A stretch of 64,000 nucleotides of DNA from VXNE01 sp965200505. GTDB lineage: Bacteria; Pseudomonadota; Gammaproteobacteria; Pseudomonadales; Azotimanducaceae. Shown in pieces: positions 34,427 through 43,558 of the stretch. Position 1 is the stretch's first letter. Every line of letters begins with the position of its first letter. The stretch is taken from assembly GCA_965200505.1 (NCBI GenBank), contig OZ241343.1:2976001-3040000 (forward strand). The letters are read 5' to 3'. The notes under the pieces are model-generated. The model did not search any database. It saw nothing but the letters and a program-made list of their open reading frames with translations, and had not been told where the DNA came from. The translations under genes were made by a program, and so were the position numbers.

Positions 34427-35134
34427 ATGGCTGACGACCAGCGTGTTTGCCTGCTCACCGGCGCCGGCCCCGGCACCGGCGCCGCCATCGCCCGCCGCTT
34501 CGCCGCCGGCGGCTACCGGGTGGCGATGCTGGCGCGCAAGGCACCGCGGGTAAACGAACTCGCGGCCGGCATCGACGGCGCCGAGCCCTATGTGTGCGAC
34601 GTGGCGGCGCCCGAGCAGCTGGCGGCGACGGTGGCCGCCGTGCGCGCGGACTTGGGTGAGCCGACGGTGATGATCCACAACGCGACGTTGGGCGCGTTCG
34701 GCGATTTCCTCAAGGTGGACCCAGACATCTTCGAGCGCAACTTCCGCGTCAACGCGACGGCCCTCCTGCGGCTGGCCCAAGCGGTGGCGCCGGCCATGAT
34801 CGAACGCGGTGAGGGTGCCATCCTCTGCACCGGCAACACCGCCGCCTACCGTGGGGTGCCGTATTTCGCCGGTTTCGCGCCCACCAAGGCGGCGCAGCGC
34901 ATCTTGGCTGAGTCCTTGGCGCGGTCGTTGGGGCCGAAGGGCATCCATGTGGCGTATGTGGCCATCGACGCCATCATCGACCTGCCGTGGACGCGCAAGC
35001 GCAACCCGGACGCGCCGGACGAGTTCTTCTGCAAGCCGGACGACATTGCCGGCGAGGTGTGGCACATCGCCCACCAGCCGCGCTCGGCGTGGACGTTCGA
35101 CGCCATGATCCGCCCGTTTGGGGAGAAGTGGTAA
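34427..35134 (+). CDS. Atypical short-chain dehydrogenase/reductase
   Basis: A 235-residue SDR with the NAD(P) motif TGAGPGTGAAIARRF and the stabilising IHNATLGAFGDF in place of NNAG. The catalytic region reads GFAPTKAAQ: where most SDRs have Tyr-x3-Lys, this one has Phe-x3-Lys, and the usual serine is not clear either. Related reductase-like SDRs I know share this change, so it may be a subfamily trait, but classic SDR chemistry is doubtful. ATG 34427 has AGGAGA seven bases upstream. It follows the site-2 protease by 11 bases. Confidence 0.85.
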   Translation: MADDQRVCLLTGAGPGTGAAIARRFAAGGYRVAMLARKAPRVNELAAGIDGAEPYVCDVAAPEQLAATVAAVRADLGEPTVMIHNATLGAFGDFLKVDPDIFERNFRVNATALLRLAQAVAPAMIERGEGAILCTGNTAAYRGVPYFAGFAPTKAAQRILAESLARSLGPKGIHVAYVAIDAIIDLPWTRKRNPDAPDEFFCKPDDIAGEVWHIAHQPRSAWTFDAMIRPFGEKW

Positions 35135-35149
35135 GGCGCTTCGGTTCCT

Positions 35150-36049
35150 TCAGGAGGCTTCCGACACCGCGCCATCGCGCACCGCCGCGGCAAGGGCGGC
35201 GATGTATTCCGGCCCCACATGGCAGCAGCCGCCGTACAGGGAAGCGCCCAAGGCCATGGCGCGTCGCGCCGCCGCCACGAACTGCGTCAGCGGCAGGTGG
35301 CGCCCTTGGGCCGGCACGTCGTTGTCCAACGTCCATCCGGCCGGGATGTCGAAGCAATTGGGATAGCCGCCGAAGGGCTTGTCCGTGAGCTCGGTCAGCG
35401 TCGCCATGCCGGCGTGGATGGCCTCCGGCGAGGTGCAGTTGAAGAGGTAGGCGGCGATGTCAAGGTCCGCCAACGCCGCCAACGCATCGGCGATGGACTC
35501 GCCGCTGCGCAGCCCTTGGCCGGGGCGCTCGTCCAGCGTCCAGGCAACGTACACCGGCAGGCCGCGCTTCGCCGCGGCTGTGCTGGCCGCCACGGCCGCG
35601 GTGTGTGCCTCCGTGGCGGAGGACATGGTCTCGCAGACGAACAGATCGACGTTCGGTTCCAGCGCCGCGGCGAGCCGCGCATAGATGGGGGCGGCTTCGT
35701 CAGCCGACGGCACAAGGTCCGCACGGTAGCTCTCCGAGAGCGGCGGCAGGGCGCCGGCCACCCGCACCTCGGCGCCCGATGCGTCCGCGGCGCGGCGCGC
35801 CAGTTCCCCGGCGAGCCCCGTCAGCTCCTCATAGCGCGATTCCAGGCCCGCCTTCCCCAAGTAGCTCGGGATGGTGGAATAGCTGTTGGTGGTGATGATC
35901 TGGGCGCCGGCGGCGATGTAGTCGCGGTGTACCTGCTTCACCGCGGCCGGATCCTCGATGAGTGGCTGCGCGGACCAAAGCCCGGTCTCTTGGGCTGCGC
36001 CGCGCCGAATGAGTTCGCCGCCCATCCCGCCGTCGAGAATTGTCAGCAT
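35150..36049 (-). CDS. Homocysteine S-methyltransferase family protein
   Basis: A 299-residue protein with the homocysteine methyltransferase barrel. It starts ILDGGMGGELIRRG, the family signature. The zinc-binding cysteines are in LFNCTSPEAI and in YGGCCHVGPEYI. Members transfer a methyl group from S-methylmethionine, betaine or another donor to homocysteine; the donor here is unknown. It is the third gene of the glcB, acetyltransferase, methyltransferase series on the minus strand. Confidence 0.9.
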   Translation of the reverse strand: MLTILDGGMGGELIRRGAAQETGLWSAQPLIEDPAAVKQVHRDYIAAGAQIITTNSYSTIPSYLGKAGLESRYEELTGLAGELARRAADASGAEVRVAGALPPLSESYRADLVPSADEAAPIYARLAAALEPNVDLFVCETMSSATEAHTAAVAASTAAAKRGLPVYVAWTLDERPGQGLRSGESIADALAALADLDIAAYLFNCTSPEAIHAGMATLTELTDKPFGGYPNCFDIPAGWTLDNDVPAQGRHLPLTQFVAAARRAMALGASLYGGCCHVGPEYIAALAAAVRDGAVSEAS

Positions 36050-36074
36050 GGTTGCCTCCGTTGCGTTGCCGGCA

Positions 36075-37340
36075 TCAAAAATCCCACCCCAAGCGGGGCG
36101 TTGGCAAGGCGAACTTGTCGTCCAGCGCTTCGAGCAGGGGCGCGTCCGCCTCGATGGCGTCCGTGACCGCGAGCACCGAGGCCGGCACGGCGCCGAGCCA
36201 CATTCTGCTGAATGCGCCCACGGACGCCTTGAGGGTTGGCAAGTTCGGCTGCCGGCCGCGCTCGGTGCCAGATGCCTTGCCCAAGGTGACGATGAAGTCG
36301 CCGCCGGTGCCGGGCCAGCGGGTGCCCGCTTCCAAATGCGCCGGCGCCGGGTCCGTGAGCGCCAAGTTGAAGGCCAAGTCTTCCCCGGCGAGGTGCGTCT
36401 TCGCCAGGCACTTGGCCAAATCCAGCACCCGCGCTTGCCAATAGGCGACGCCGTGGCAGCGGTTGGCGTACTTGCCGCCCTCGGTGCCGCGGCGGTGGCG
36501 AAACGGCTGCTTCAGGGCGTCCTGCAGCTGGATGTCGGGAGGTTCCAACATCTTCACGGAACTCACTTGATCCCCCAGCGACTTGATGAGCGCCAGCAAC
36601 TCCATGAGCTGCCCGACATCTTGGTAGCCGAACCAAGTGATGCGGTAAGGGCCATGTTCGTCGGACGCCTCCCCCCAGATGAAGTGGCTGAGGGCGCCGT
36701 CCGGGCCGTCGTGATAGCCGAGGCCGAAGGGCTCCTCCGTCCACCCCAGCTCGCACTCCACCACTTCCGGCGGCGCCAGGACGCAACCGCCATGCCCCCG
36801 CTTGCGTTGCGTCATGCACCCATGCACCGCTGGCCAGTCCTTCGGGGTCAAGCGGTGGGGTGGGCGGAAGCCCGCCGCGACGTTCAAGCTGGCGGGGTCG
36901 AAGGTGAACTCATGCGCGTAGGGGCCGGAACCGAAGCCAAGCCGATCATAGAAGCCTTGGTCGAACATGCCGAGGGCGGCCACTTCCGCGCCGTCCGCCG
37001 CCGCGTTGGCGAGGGCTAGGGCGGTGAGCCGCTGCGCGGCGCCCAACTTGCGCGCCACATGGCTGGTGGTGACGGCGGTCACCGCGGCAAGCGCCAAGTC
37101 GCGGTGGAGGTAGCGCATGGCGCCGGGCACGGTGTGGACGGCGCACTCGGCGCTGCCGTCGATGCGCAGCACCACCGCGCGCCCGCACTCGAAGACGCGC
37201 TTCACGAACCCTTGGTGTTCGGCGTCGATCCACCCCACTTCGCGCCAGATGCGCGTCACCGCGGCGGCGTCTTGGCTGGCGTCGTAGTCGCCGATCTCAA
37301 TCTGGCGGTCATTCGCGCCCGGTGCGCTCTCGAGCTTCAT
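36075..37340 (-). CDS. Eis-like GNAT acetyltransferase with SCP2-like C-terminus
   Basis: A 421-residue protein with the Eis plan. The N-terminal GNAT domain has VTAVTTSHVARKLGAAQRLT as the acetyl-CoA loop region and GMFDQGFYDRLGFGSGPY. A second GNAT-like domain follows, then a sterol-carrier-like C-terminus (LAFNLALTDPAPAHLE and FIVTLGKASGTERG). Eis proteins acetylate amines of small molecules or proteins; the substrate is not known here. ATG 37340 overlaps the glcB stop (ATGA). A much longer open frame continues upstream through glcB in another frame and is fortuitous. Confidence 0.8.
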   Translation of the reverse strand: MKLESAPGANDRQIEIGDYDASQDAAAVTRIWREVGWIDAEHQGFVKRVFECGRAVVLRIDGSAECAVHTVPGAMRYLHRDLALAAVTAVTTSHVARKLGAAQRLTALALANAAADGAEVAALGMFDQGFYDRLGFGSGPYAHEFTFDPASLNVAAGFRPPHRLTPKDWPAVHGCMTQRKRGHGGCVLAPPEVVECELGWTEEPFGLGYHDGPDGALSHFIWGEASDEHGPYRITWFGYQDVGQLMELLALIKSLGDQVSSVKMLEPPDIQLQDALKQPFRHRRGTEGGKYANRCHGVAYWQARVLDLAKCLAKTHLAGEDLAFNLALTDPAPAHLEAGTRWPGTGGDFIVTLGKASGTERGRQPNLPTLKASVGAFSRMWLGAVPASVLAVTDAIEADAPLLEALDDKFALPTPRLGWDF

Positions 37341-39523
37341 CCGTGTTGCCGCGCCTTCAACTCCCGACGCCGGGTGTGGAGGATCGGTTCGGTGTAGCCG
37401 TTCGGCTGCTCGCGGCCCTTGAACACCAAGTCGCATGCGGCTTGGAACGCAATGCTGTCGTCGAAGCGTGGCGCCATCGGCGCATAGTCCGGGTCGTCGG
37501 CGTTTTGGCCATCCACCACCGCGGCCATGCGCTGCATCGTTTCGCGCACCTGCGCTTCGGAGGCGATGCCGTGGTGCAGCCAGTTGGCGATGTGCTGGCT
37601 CGAAATGCGGCAGGTGGCGCGGTCTTCCATCAGCCCCACGTCGTGGATGTCGGGCACCTTCGAGCAGCCCACGCCGTGGTCGATCCAGCGCACCACGTAG
37701 CCCAAGATGCCTTGGGCATTGTTGTCGAGTTCCGCCTGCACGTCCTCCGGCGCCAAGTTCTCGCCGCCGAGCAAGGGAATCCGCAGGATGTCGTCGATGC
37801 CGGCGCGCGGCCGGGTGGCCAGCTCGTGCTGCCGCGCCGCCACGTCCACCTCGTGGTAATGCAGCGCATGGAGGGTGGCGGCGGTGGGGGAGGGCACCCA
37901 AGCGCAGTCCGCCCCGGCTTGGGGGTGGTTGGATTTGGCGGCGAGCATTTCGCGCATCTCGTCCGGCTTCGGCCACATGCCCTTGCCGATCTGGGCGCGG
38001 CCGGGAAAGCCCGTGGCGAGGCCGGCATCTACGTTGGCGTCCTCGTAGGCGGCGATCCACGTCTCCTGCTTCATGGGCTCCTTGCGCACCATCGCGCCGG
38101 CCACCATGCTGGTGTGGATCTCGTCGCCGGTGCGGTCCAGAAAGCCGGTGTTGATGAACACCACCCGCTCGCGCGCCACGCGGATGCATTCGCGCAAGTT
38201 CAGGCTGGTGCGGCGCTCCTCGTCCATGATGCCCACCTTCAACGTGTTGGGGGCGAGCCCCAAAAGGTCTTCCACACGGGCGAACAGTTCGCAGCAGAAC
38301 GCGACCTCCTCCGGGCCGTGCATCTTGGGCTTCACGACATAGACGCTGCCGGTGCGGCTGTTCGAGAACGCGCCGGTACGCTTCAAGTCGTGCAAGGCGG
38401 CGAGGCTCGTCATGGCCGCGTCCAGGATGCCTTCGAACACTTCGTTGCCGTGCCGGTCGAGCACGGCGTCGTTGGTCATCAGGTGGCCCACGTTGCGCAC
38501 CAGCATCAGGCTGCGGCCGGGCAGGGTGAGCGGTTCGCCGTTCGCGCCGGTGTATGTGCGGTCGGGCGCCAAGCTGCGCTCCACGGTGGCGCCGCCCTTG
38601 GCGAAGGTCTCGGTCAAGTCGCCGCGCATGAGCCCCAGCCAGTTGCCGTAAACGAGGGCCTTGTCTTCGGCATCCACCGCCGCCACGGAATCCTCGCAGT
38701 CTTGGATGACGGTGACGGCGGATTCGAGCAGCACGTCCTTCACGCCGGCGGCATGCGCGGCACCCACCGGATGCCCGCGGTCGATCTGGATTTCGATGTG
38801 CAGGCCGTTGTGCTTCAGCAACACCGCGGTGGCGTCGCCCTCGCCGTTGAAGCCGACGAACTGCGCGGGTTCGGCGAGGCGGGCTTGGCGGCCGTCCGTG
38901 AGCGCCGCCACCAGCTCGAAGCCGTTGCCGCTGCCCTCCACCCGGTACGCCGTCACGCTCGCGTGGGATGCGCCGGCCAAGGGCACGATTTCGTCCAGCG
39001 CTTGGGCGGTGCGCTCCACCACCAGTTCGCCGCGGGCCGGGTTGTAGCTTGTGCCCTTCTCGCGCCCGGGCGTCTCGGCGATGATGTCGGTGCCGTAGAA
39101 GGCGTCGTAGAGGCTGCCCCAGCGGGCGTTGGCGGCGTTCAGCGCGTAACGGGCGTTCATCACCGGCACGACGAGCTGCGGGCCGGCGATGGTCGCGATC
39201 TCTGGGTCCACTTGGGCGGTGGCGATCTCGAAGGCCCCGCCTTCCGGCACAAGGTAGCCGATCTCGGTGAGGAACGCCTTGTAGGCCGCGGCGTCGTGGC
39301 GCTGGCCGCGGCGCTCCAAGTGCCACGCGTCGATTTGCTCCTGCAAGGTGTCGCGGGTGGCCAGCAGGTCGCGGTTCCGCGGCGTGAGATCTTCGACGAT
39401 GGCCTCGAATCCGGCCCAGAAGTCGGCCGCTTCGATGCCGGTGCCCGGCAGCATCCGCCGCGCCACCAAGTCATCCAGCACTTGGGCGACTTGCAGTCCA
39501 CCCCGTTGCACTCTATCGCTCAT
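37337..39523 (-). CDS. glcB: Malate synthase G
   Basis: A 728-residue malate synthase G, which condenses glyoxylate and acetyl-CoA to malate. The length and the segments RSLMLVRNVGHLMTND, TGSVYVVKPKMHGPEEVAFC, GIMDEERRTS and FINTGFLDRTGDEIHTS are characteristic. The ATG at 39523 is fixed by GAGGA six bases upstream; the frame to 39592 only adds an unsupported tail. No isocitrate lyase is in the window, so glyoxylate may come from glycolate oxidation or an unlinked aceA. It leads an operon with two overlapping or close genes. Confidence 0.96.
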   Translation of the reverse strand: MSDRVQRGGLQVAQVLDDLVARRMLPGTGIEAADFWAGFEAIVEDLTPRNRDLLATRDTLQEQIDAWHLERRGQRHDAAAYKAFLTEIGYLVPEGGAFEIATAQVDPEIATIAGPQLVVPVMNARYALNAANARWGSLYDAFYGTDIIAETPGREKGTSYNPARGELVVERTAQALDEIVPLAGASHASVTAYRVEGSGNGFELVAALTDGRQARLAEPAQFVGFNGEGDATAVLLKHNGLHIEIQIDRGHPVGAAHAAGVKDVLLESAVTVIQDCEDSVAAVDAEDKALVYGNWLGLMRGDLTETFAKGGATVERSLAPDRTYTGANGEPLTLPGRSLMLVRNVGHLMTNDAVLDRHGNEVFEGILDAAMTSLAALHDLKRTGAFSNSRTGSVYVVKPKMHGPEEVAFCCELFARVEDLLGLAPNTLKVGIMDEERRTSLNLRECIRVARERVVFINTGFLDRTGDEIHTSMVAGAMVRKEPMKQETWIAAYEDANVDAGLATGFPGRAQIGKGMWPKPDEMREMLAAKSNHPQAGADCAWVPSPTAATLHALHYHEVDVAARQHELATRPRAGIDDILRIPLLGGENLAPEDVQAELDNNAQGILGYVVRWIDHGVGCSKVPDIHDVGLMEDRATCRISSQHIANWLHHGIASEAQVRETMQRMAAVVDGQNADDPDYAPMAPRFDDSIAFQAACDLVFKGREQPNGYTEPILHTRRRELKARQHG

Positions 39524-39620
39524 CAGGTTCCTCAAGGCTTGGGAGCGCGGCCGCCGCGCCACGGCGCAACATAACGCCCCGCCGTGGGGCATCGCAAGCC
39601 GCGGGCCTCAGGTGGGCGCG

Positions 39621-39662
39621 AAAAGGAAACCGCCGGTGCGCGGCTTCGGCGCACCGGCGGTT
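39621..39662 (-). terminator. Rho-independent terminator of the TonB-dependent receptor gene
   Basis: A perfect 14-bp inverted repeat (AACCGCCGGTGCGC and its complement) with a 7-base loop sits 18 bases past the receptor stop. On the minus strand the stem is followed by TCCTTTTC. Confidence 0.85.
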
Positions 39663-39680
39663 GCAAGGGGCGTGTTCGCC

Positions 39681-42600
39681 CTACAGCAGGCTCGCCCGGT
39701 ACCGCACCATGAACATTCGGCCGCGGGCATCATGCAGGATGCCGTCGAAGCCGGCGGCGTTGTTCACGGGTTCCACTTCCGTGTCGAAGGCGTTGCGGAT
39801 GCCGAGCGACACGACGCTGCCCTCCGGCAGGAAGCCGAGCTTGGGCAGCGAGTAGTTGTAGTACACGTCCGTCCACCACGTCGAATCGAGTTCCTCCTTG
39901 TAGGAATCGTCTTCGCCGAAGCACACGGTGCGGGTTTCGATGTAGCAGTTGGCCAGTTGCCGGGTGGCGCTGACGAACGGGCTGAAGTTGCGGTCGTTGT
40001 GTACGCCGTCGATGAAACGCGCCATTGCGAACACCGAGTGGCGGCCCCGCGCCCAGTTCAAGGTGAGGTTCGTTTTGAACTCAGGCAACGCCCGCGCCAA
40101 GATGGTGGTGGCGTTGAGGCTGCCCACGCCATCGACGGTGCCGCCGCTGGTGTTCGCCTCGTATTGGCGCGTCCAGGCGGTCGCAACGCCGAAGTCGAAC
40201 AGTCCGAGGTCGGTGCTTAGGCTGTAGCGCACGTCCAAGTCCGCGCCGCTCACCTTCACGCCGTTGGCGTTGATGAAGTTTGGCAGGATGCGCACCGGGT
40301 TCAGCGTTGAGTTCCGAATCACCTGCGTGGGGTTGCCGGGGCCATCGTCCGCGGTGCCGCGGATGCCATCCGGGCCAAGCCGATCCGTGCCATCGGCCAG
40401 CAACAGCGCTGGTGCGCTCTCCTTGGTGAGCAGGTTCTCGTAATCGTAGTTCCAGTAGTCGAAGTGAACGGTGAGGCCGTCCATCCAACCTTGGGCGCCG
40501 GACCATGAGAGGCCCACGTTCCACGCGTCGGATTCCTCCGGCTCCAAGTCCTGGTTGCCGGTGGAAATCCACGGCAGGAAGAACTCGGCGTCGTCGTAGT
40601 ACGGGTCGCGCGTGTTCGAGACGATGCTCTGCCTGCCGAACAGCTGCATCAAGCCGCCGACGCGGAACGACTGCCCCCACGAGGCGCGGAACGACCACTC
40701 GTCCGTTGGGCGCCAGATGGCCGAGACCTTCGGATCGACGGTGTTGGTGTCGATCTCCTTGAAGTCCTCGTAGCGCACCGCCACTTGCAGGTCCACGTTC
40801 GCCATCACCGGCGCGTTGAACTCCACGAACACCGCGTTGCTCGTCAGTTGCGCGATCACGGGGTCGGCGCCCCAGCGAAAGGCGGTGTTCTTGCGGCGGA
40901 AGTTCACGTCGAAATCCTTGTCGATGTCGTCGTGGCGGTTCTGGAAGCCCACCGCCATGGCCACGGCGCCGTTCTTGGTGTCGAACAGTTCGCCCGCCAC
41001 CACCACGTCGATCACGCGCTGCTCCACTTCGTCGGCCTCCAGCGAGCCGCCTTCCAGCCAATGGATGAGTTCCGGCGGGTTGTAGAGGGCGCTCGGATTG
41101 GTGAGGCCGTCCACGAAGTTGCCGTTCTCGTCGAAGTGGGCGTTGCCGAACGGGTTGTAGAAGTAGCAGGTGCCGTCGTCAAAGTTGCCCGTCTGCGCGT
41201 AAGCGAGGTTGCCTTCCCCGGCCACGGAGTTCGGGTCAAAGGGGTTGCAGTTCGGGCCGCCGAACCCCTGCAGCGCCTGCACCAATTCGTCGCCGCGGGT
41301 GTCCGTCAGGCGCTTGTGCAGCATGGATTGCTCGCTCCAGGTGAAGGAGGCGTTCATCGTCCATTCGCGGTCTCCGAAGTTGAAATCCGAAGTCATGCCG
41401 ACCACGCCACGAATGGTGTCGCCATCGCGGGATTGAAACGAATCCACCGGCCGATAGCCGCTGCCGGTGAGCTGCCGGGTGCCGCCCTGCAGACGCACCC
41501 CCATCACCAGCGGTTCCGGCTGAATGCCGCGCCGCCGGGCATCTTCGATGAGGCCCAGGTGATTGACCGGAATCTGCGGTGCCCGCGCTTGGGGCGCGAG
41601 CGAGTTGGGGCGGAAGTACTCCTGCTCGGCGTAGCCCCCCTCAAAGTAGAACTCCACGGTCTCCGTGACGTTGTAGTAGCCGGTGGCGTAGAACTTCTGC
41701 AGCTTCTCGCCCTCTTGGATGGAGAAGAAGTTGCCGTAGTCGATGGCGCACCAATCATTGTTGAAGATGAGCCCCAAGGTGCCGCCCAAGCCGTCCCACG
41801 CCGCGGCGTCGTTGCAGTTCAGGTCGCCACCGCCCCAGTGGTCGGGATTCGCGGGATCCGGATTGGGCACACGCGGCAGGCGCTTGCGTCCGCCCACGAG
41901 GGGAATCGGCGTGCCGTCCGCGGCCAGCACGGGCATGTCTGGGTTGGTGTTCACCAGCGGGAAACGGCCCGGGTTGCCGGTGCCGGACACGCCGAAGCCG
42001 CCTTGGAAATCGTACACCTCCGGGTTGTCGGTGGAGATTTCGTTTCGGTCCAGGAACTCGGCGCCGGCGACGAAGCCGCCGCGGTCGCCGTGGGCGCCCA
42101 CCAGGAACGCGATGCTGATCTCGTCGCCGGTGCCGGTCGCTTCGTCGGTGAGGAAGCGGGTGTCGATCTCCACGCCTTCGAAGTCGTTCTTGGTGATGAA
42201 GTTCACCACGCCGGCGACGGCGTCGGAGCCGTACAGCGCGGACGAGCCATCCTTCACGATCTCGATGCGGTCGATCATCATCTGTGGAATCATCGAGTTG
42301 ATGTCCACCGTGGAGTCGCCGAGGGGCGCCACGAACGCCGGCAAGTGCCGCCGCCCGTTCACCAACGGCAGCGTGGCCGCGTCGCCCAAGTTGCGCAGGT
42401 TGATGGGCAACCGCCCTTGGAAGCCGCCGCCGGTGAAGGTGGCTGCCTGAATGTAACCGCCGGACTGATACGGGATGCGCAGCAGCAGCTCGTTCATATC
42501 GACGGTGTGGTTGTTCTCGATGTCCGCCGCGCTGATGATCGACAGCGGCGACGGCGAATCGGCCGGCGAACTCTTGATGTAGCTGCCGGTGACGATGATC

Positions 42601-42716
42601 TCCTCGATGTCGGCGTCATCGCCCTCTTCGGCGAACGCCGTGCCGTGCCAGCAGAGCGCCGCGACGGCGGCTGCGCCGATGGCCTTGCCAAACCCGTGTT
42701 GACCTATACTCCTCAC
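39681..42716 (-). CDS. Large TonB-dependent outer-membrane receptor
   Basis: A 1011-residue receptor. After a signal peptide (AIGAAAVAALCWHGTAFAEE) comes a TonB-box-like EEIIVTGSYIK and the plug domain with NNHTVDMNELLLRIP and RIEIVKDGSSALYGSDAVAG. The 22-strand barrel follows and ends in an aromatic-containing strand (FMVRYRASLL). The GTG start at 42716 is fixed by AAGGAGGGAG just upstream; the longer frame runs into the divergent gene. It resembles the large receptors common in marine gammaproteobacteria, which import siderophores, nutrients or glycans. The ligand cannot be named. A strong terminator follows. Confidence 0.93.
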   Translation of the reverse strand: MRSIGQHGFGKAIGAAAVAALCWHGTAFAEEGDDADIEEIIVTGSYIKSSPADSPSPLSIISAADIENNHTVDMNELLLRIPYQSGGYIQAATFTGGGFQGRLPINLRNLGDAATLPLVNGRRHLPAFVAPLGDSTVDINSMIPQMMIDRIEIVKDGSSALYGSDAVAGVVNFITKNDFEGVEIDTRFLTDEATGTGDEISIAFLVGAHGDRGGFVAGAEFLDRNEISTDNPEVYDFQGGFGVSGTGNPGRFPLVNTNPDMPVLAADGTPIPLVGGRKRLPRVPNPDPANPDHWGGGDLNCNDAAAWDGLGGTLGLIFNNDWCAIDYGNFFSIQEGEKLQKFYATGYYNVTETVEFYFEGGYAEQEYFRPNSLAPQARAPQIPVNHLGLIEDARRRGIQPEPLVMGVRLQGGTRQLTGSGYRPVDSFQSRDGDTIRGVVGMTSDFNFGDREWTMNASFTWSEQSMLHKRLTDTRGDELVQALQGFGGPNCNPFDPNSVAGEGNLAYAQTGNFDDGTCYFYNPFGNAHFDENGNFVDGLTNPSALYNPPELIHWLEGGSLEADEVEQRVIDVVVAGELFDTKNGAVAMAVGFQNRHDDIDKDFDVNFRRKNTAFRWGADPVIAQLTSNAVFVEFNAPVMANVDLQVAVRYEDFKEIDTNTVDPKVSAIWRPTDEWSFRASWGQSFRVGGLMQLFGRQSIVSNTRDPYYDDAEFFLPWISTGNQDLEPEESDAWNVGLSWSGAQGWMDGLTVHFDYWNYDYENLLTKESAPALLLADGTDRLGPDGIRGTADDGPGNPTQVIRNSTLNPVRILPNFINANGVKVSGADLDVRYSLSTDLGLFDFGVATAWTRQYEANTSGGTVDGVGSLNATTILARALPEFKTNLTLNWARGRHSVFAMARFIDGVHNDRNFSPFVSATRQLANCYIETRTVCFGEDDSYKEELDSTWWTDVYYNYSLPKLGFLPEGSVVSLGIRNAFDTEVEPVNNAAGFDGILHDARGRMFMVRYRASLL

Positions 42717-42795
42717 TTTCTCCCTCCTTTCAGATGCGGATGCGGAGCCCGCTTTGCCCCTAAACCCACTTAATGCAACCAAAAAGCGACGGAAT

Positions 42796-43488
42796 GTGTC
42801 AATAGGTGTCGAATTGTTGCTGCCTGTGCGGCGGCGCCGCTTCGCGCTGGCTTGCATCTTGGTGTGGCTTGCCGCGCCAAGTGCTGCGGCGGAACCCGAG
42901 TGTGCGTCCATCGCGGACGACGCGGCGCGCTTGGCTTGCTACGACGCGAAGTACGGTGTGACGCCGGCCGCGGAGCGCGAACCGGCGGTGGCCGCCGAGC
43001 GGGCCGCCGCGCCAGAAGCCGCGACGCGACGGAAGGTGACGGCACCTGCTCAGGATGTTGTGTCGGAAGAAGGTGTACGCGAACCAGCGCCGTCCGTTGA
43101 CGAGCGGGACGCCACCGCCAGTGCCAGCACACCGAGCGACGCCGGGGACGATCAGGGCGTCGCTGCCCGCCGCGAGGGCCGCACCCCCACCATTGAAGAA
43201 ACGGCTGTGGTCGCCGATGCCGTCACCCACCCAACGCCAGAAGCCACGGCGCGGCCGGCTGCCACGGGCGTGGTTGCCAACATCCGCGAGCGCTGGCCAG
43301 ACGCGCGCCGCGTCTTCACGCTGGCGGACGGCCGGCGCTGGGTGCAAACCCGAGCGCAACGGGTGGCCATTGACGTTGGCGACCGAGTGACGCTGAAGGC
43401 GCGGCGCTTCGGGCAACACTTGATGGTGGGCCCCAATGGCGCCACCACGCGGGTGCGGCGCCTCGGCAGCGAACCCAAGCGCGAATAG
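42796..43488 (+). CDS. Exported protein with a CxxxxDDxxRLxCYD motif
   Basis: A protein of about 230 residues divergent from the TonB receptor. A basic N-terminus and hydrophobic core (FALACILVWLAAPSAAAEP) form a signal peptide. The mature start carries ECASIADDAARLACYDAKYG, a two-cysteine motif found at the N-terminus of several periplasmic proteins, including VasI-like ones. The middle is low-complexity and rich in Ala, Glu and Pro. The C-terminus (about 60 residues, ERWPDARRVFTLADGRRW) may be a small beta domain. The start is uncertain: TTG 42754, GTG 42796 and GTG 42826 are in frame. Function unknown. Confidence 0.65.
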   Translation: MSIGVELLLPVRRRRFALACILVWLAAPSAAAEPECASIADDAARLACYDAKYGVTPAAEREPAVAAERAAAPEAATRRKVTAPAQDVVSEEGVREPAPSVDERDATASASTPSDAGDDQGVAARREGRTPTIEETAVVADAVTHPTPEATARPAATGVVANIRERWPDARRVFTLADGRRWVQTRAQRVAIDVGDRVTLKARRFGQHLMVGPNGATTRVRRLGSEPKRE

Positions 43489-43558
43489 GGCGCTTGGGGC
43501 GTGGGATGTTCCGCGCGTCGGCTATCATGCGCCGCTCTTTGGCTACAGGCGGATCACT

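Noticed and set aside
36075..39326. A 1083-codon open frame on the minus strand covering the acetyltransferase and most of glcB.
   Set aside because: Only the part from 37340 downstream has family support; the rest is an off-frame shadow of glcB, common in GC-rich DNA.
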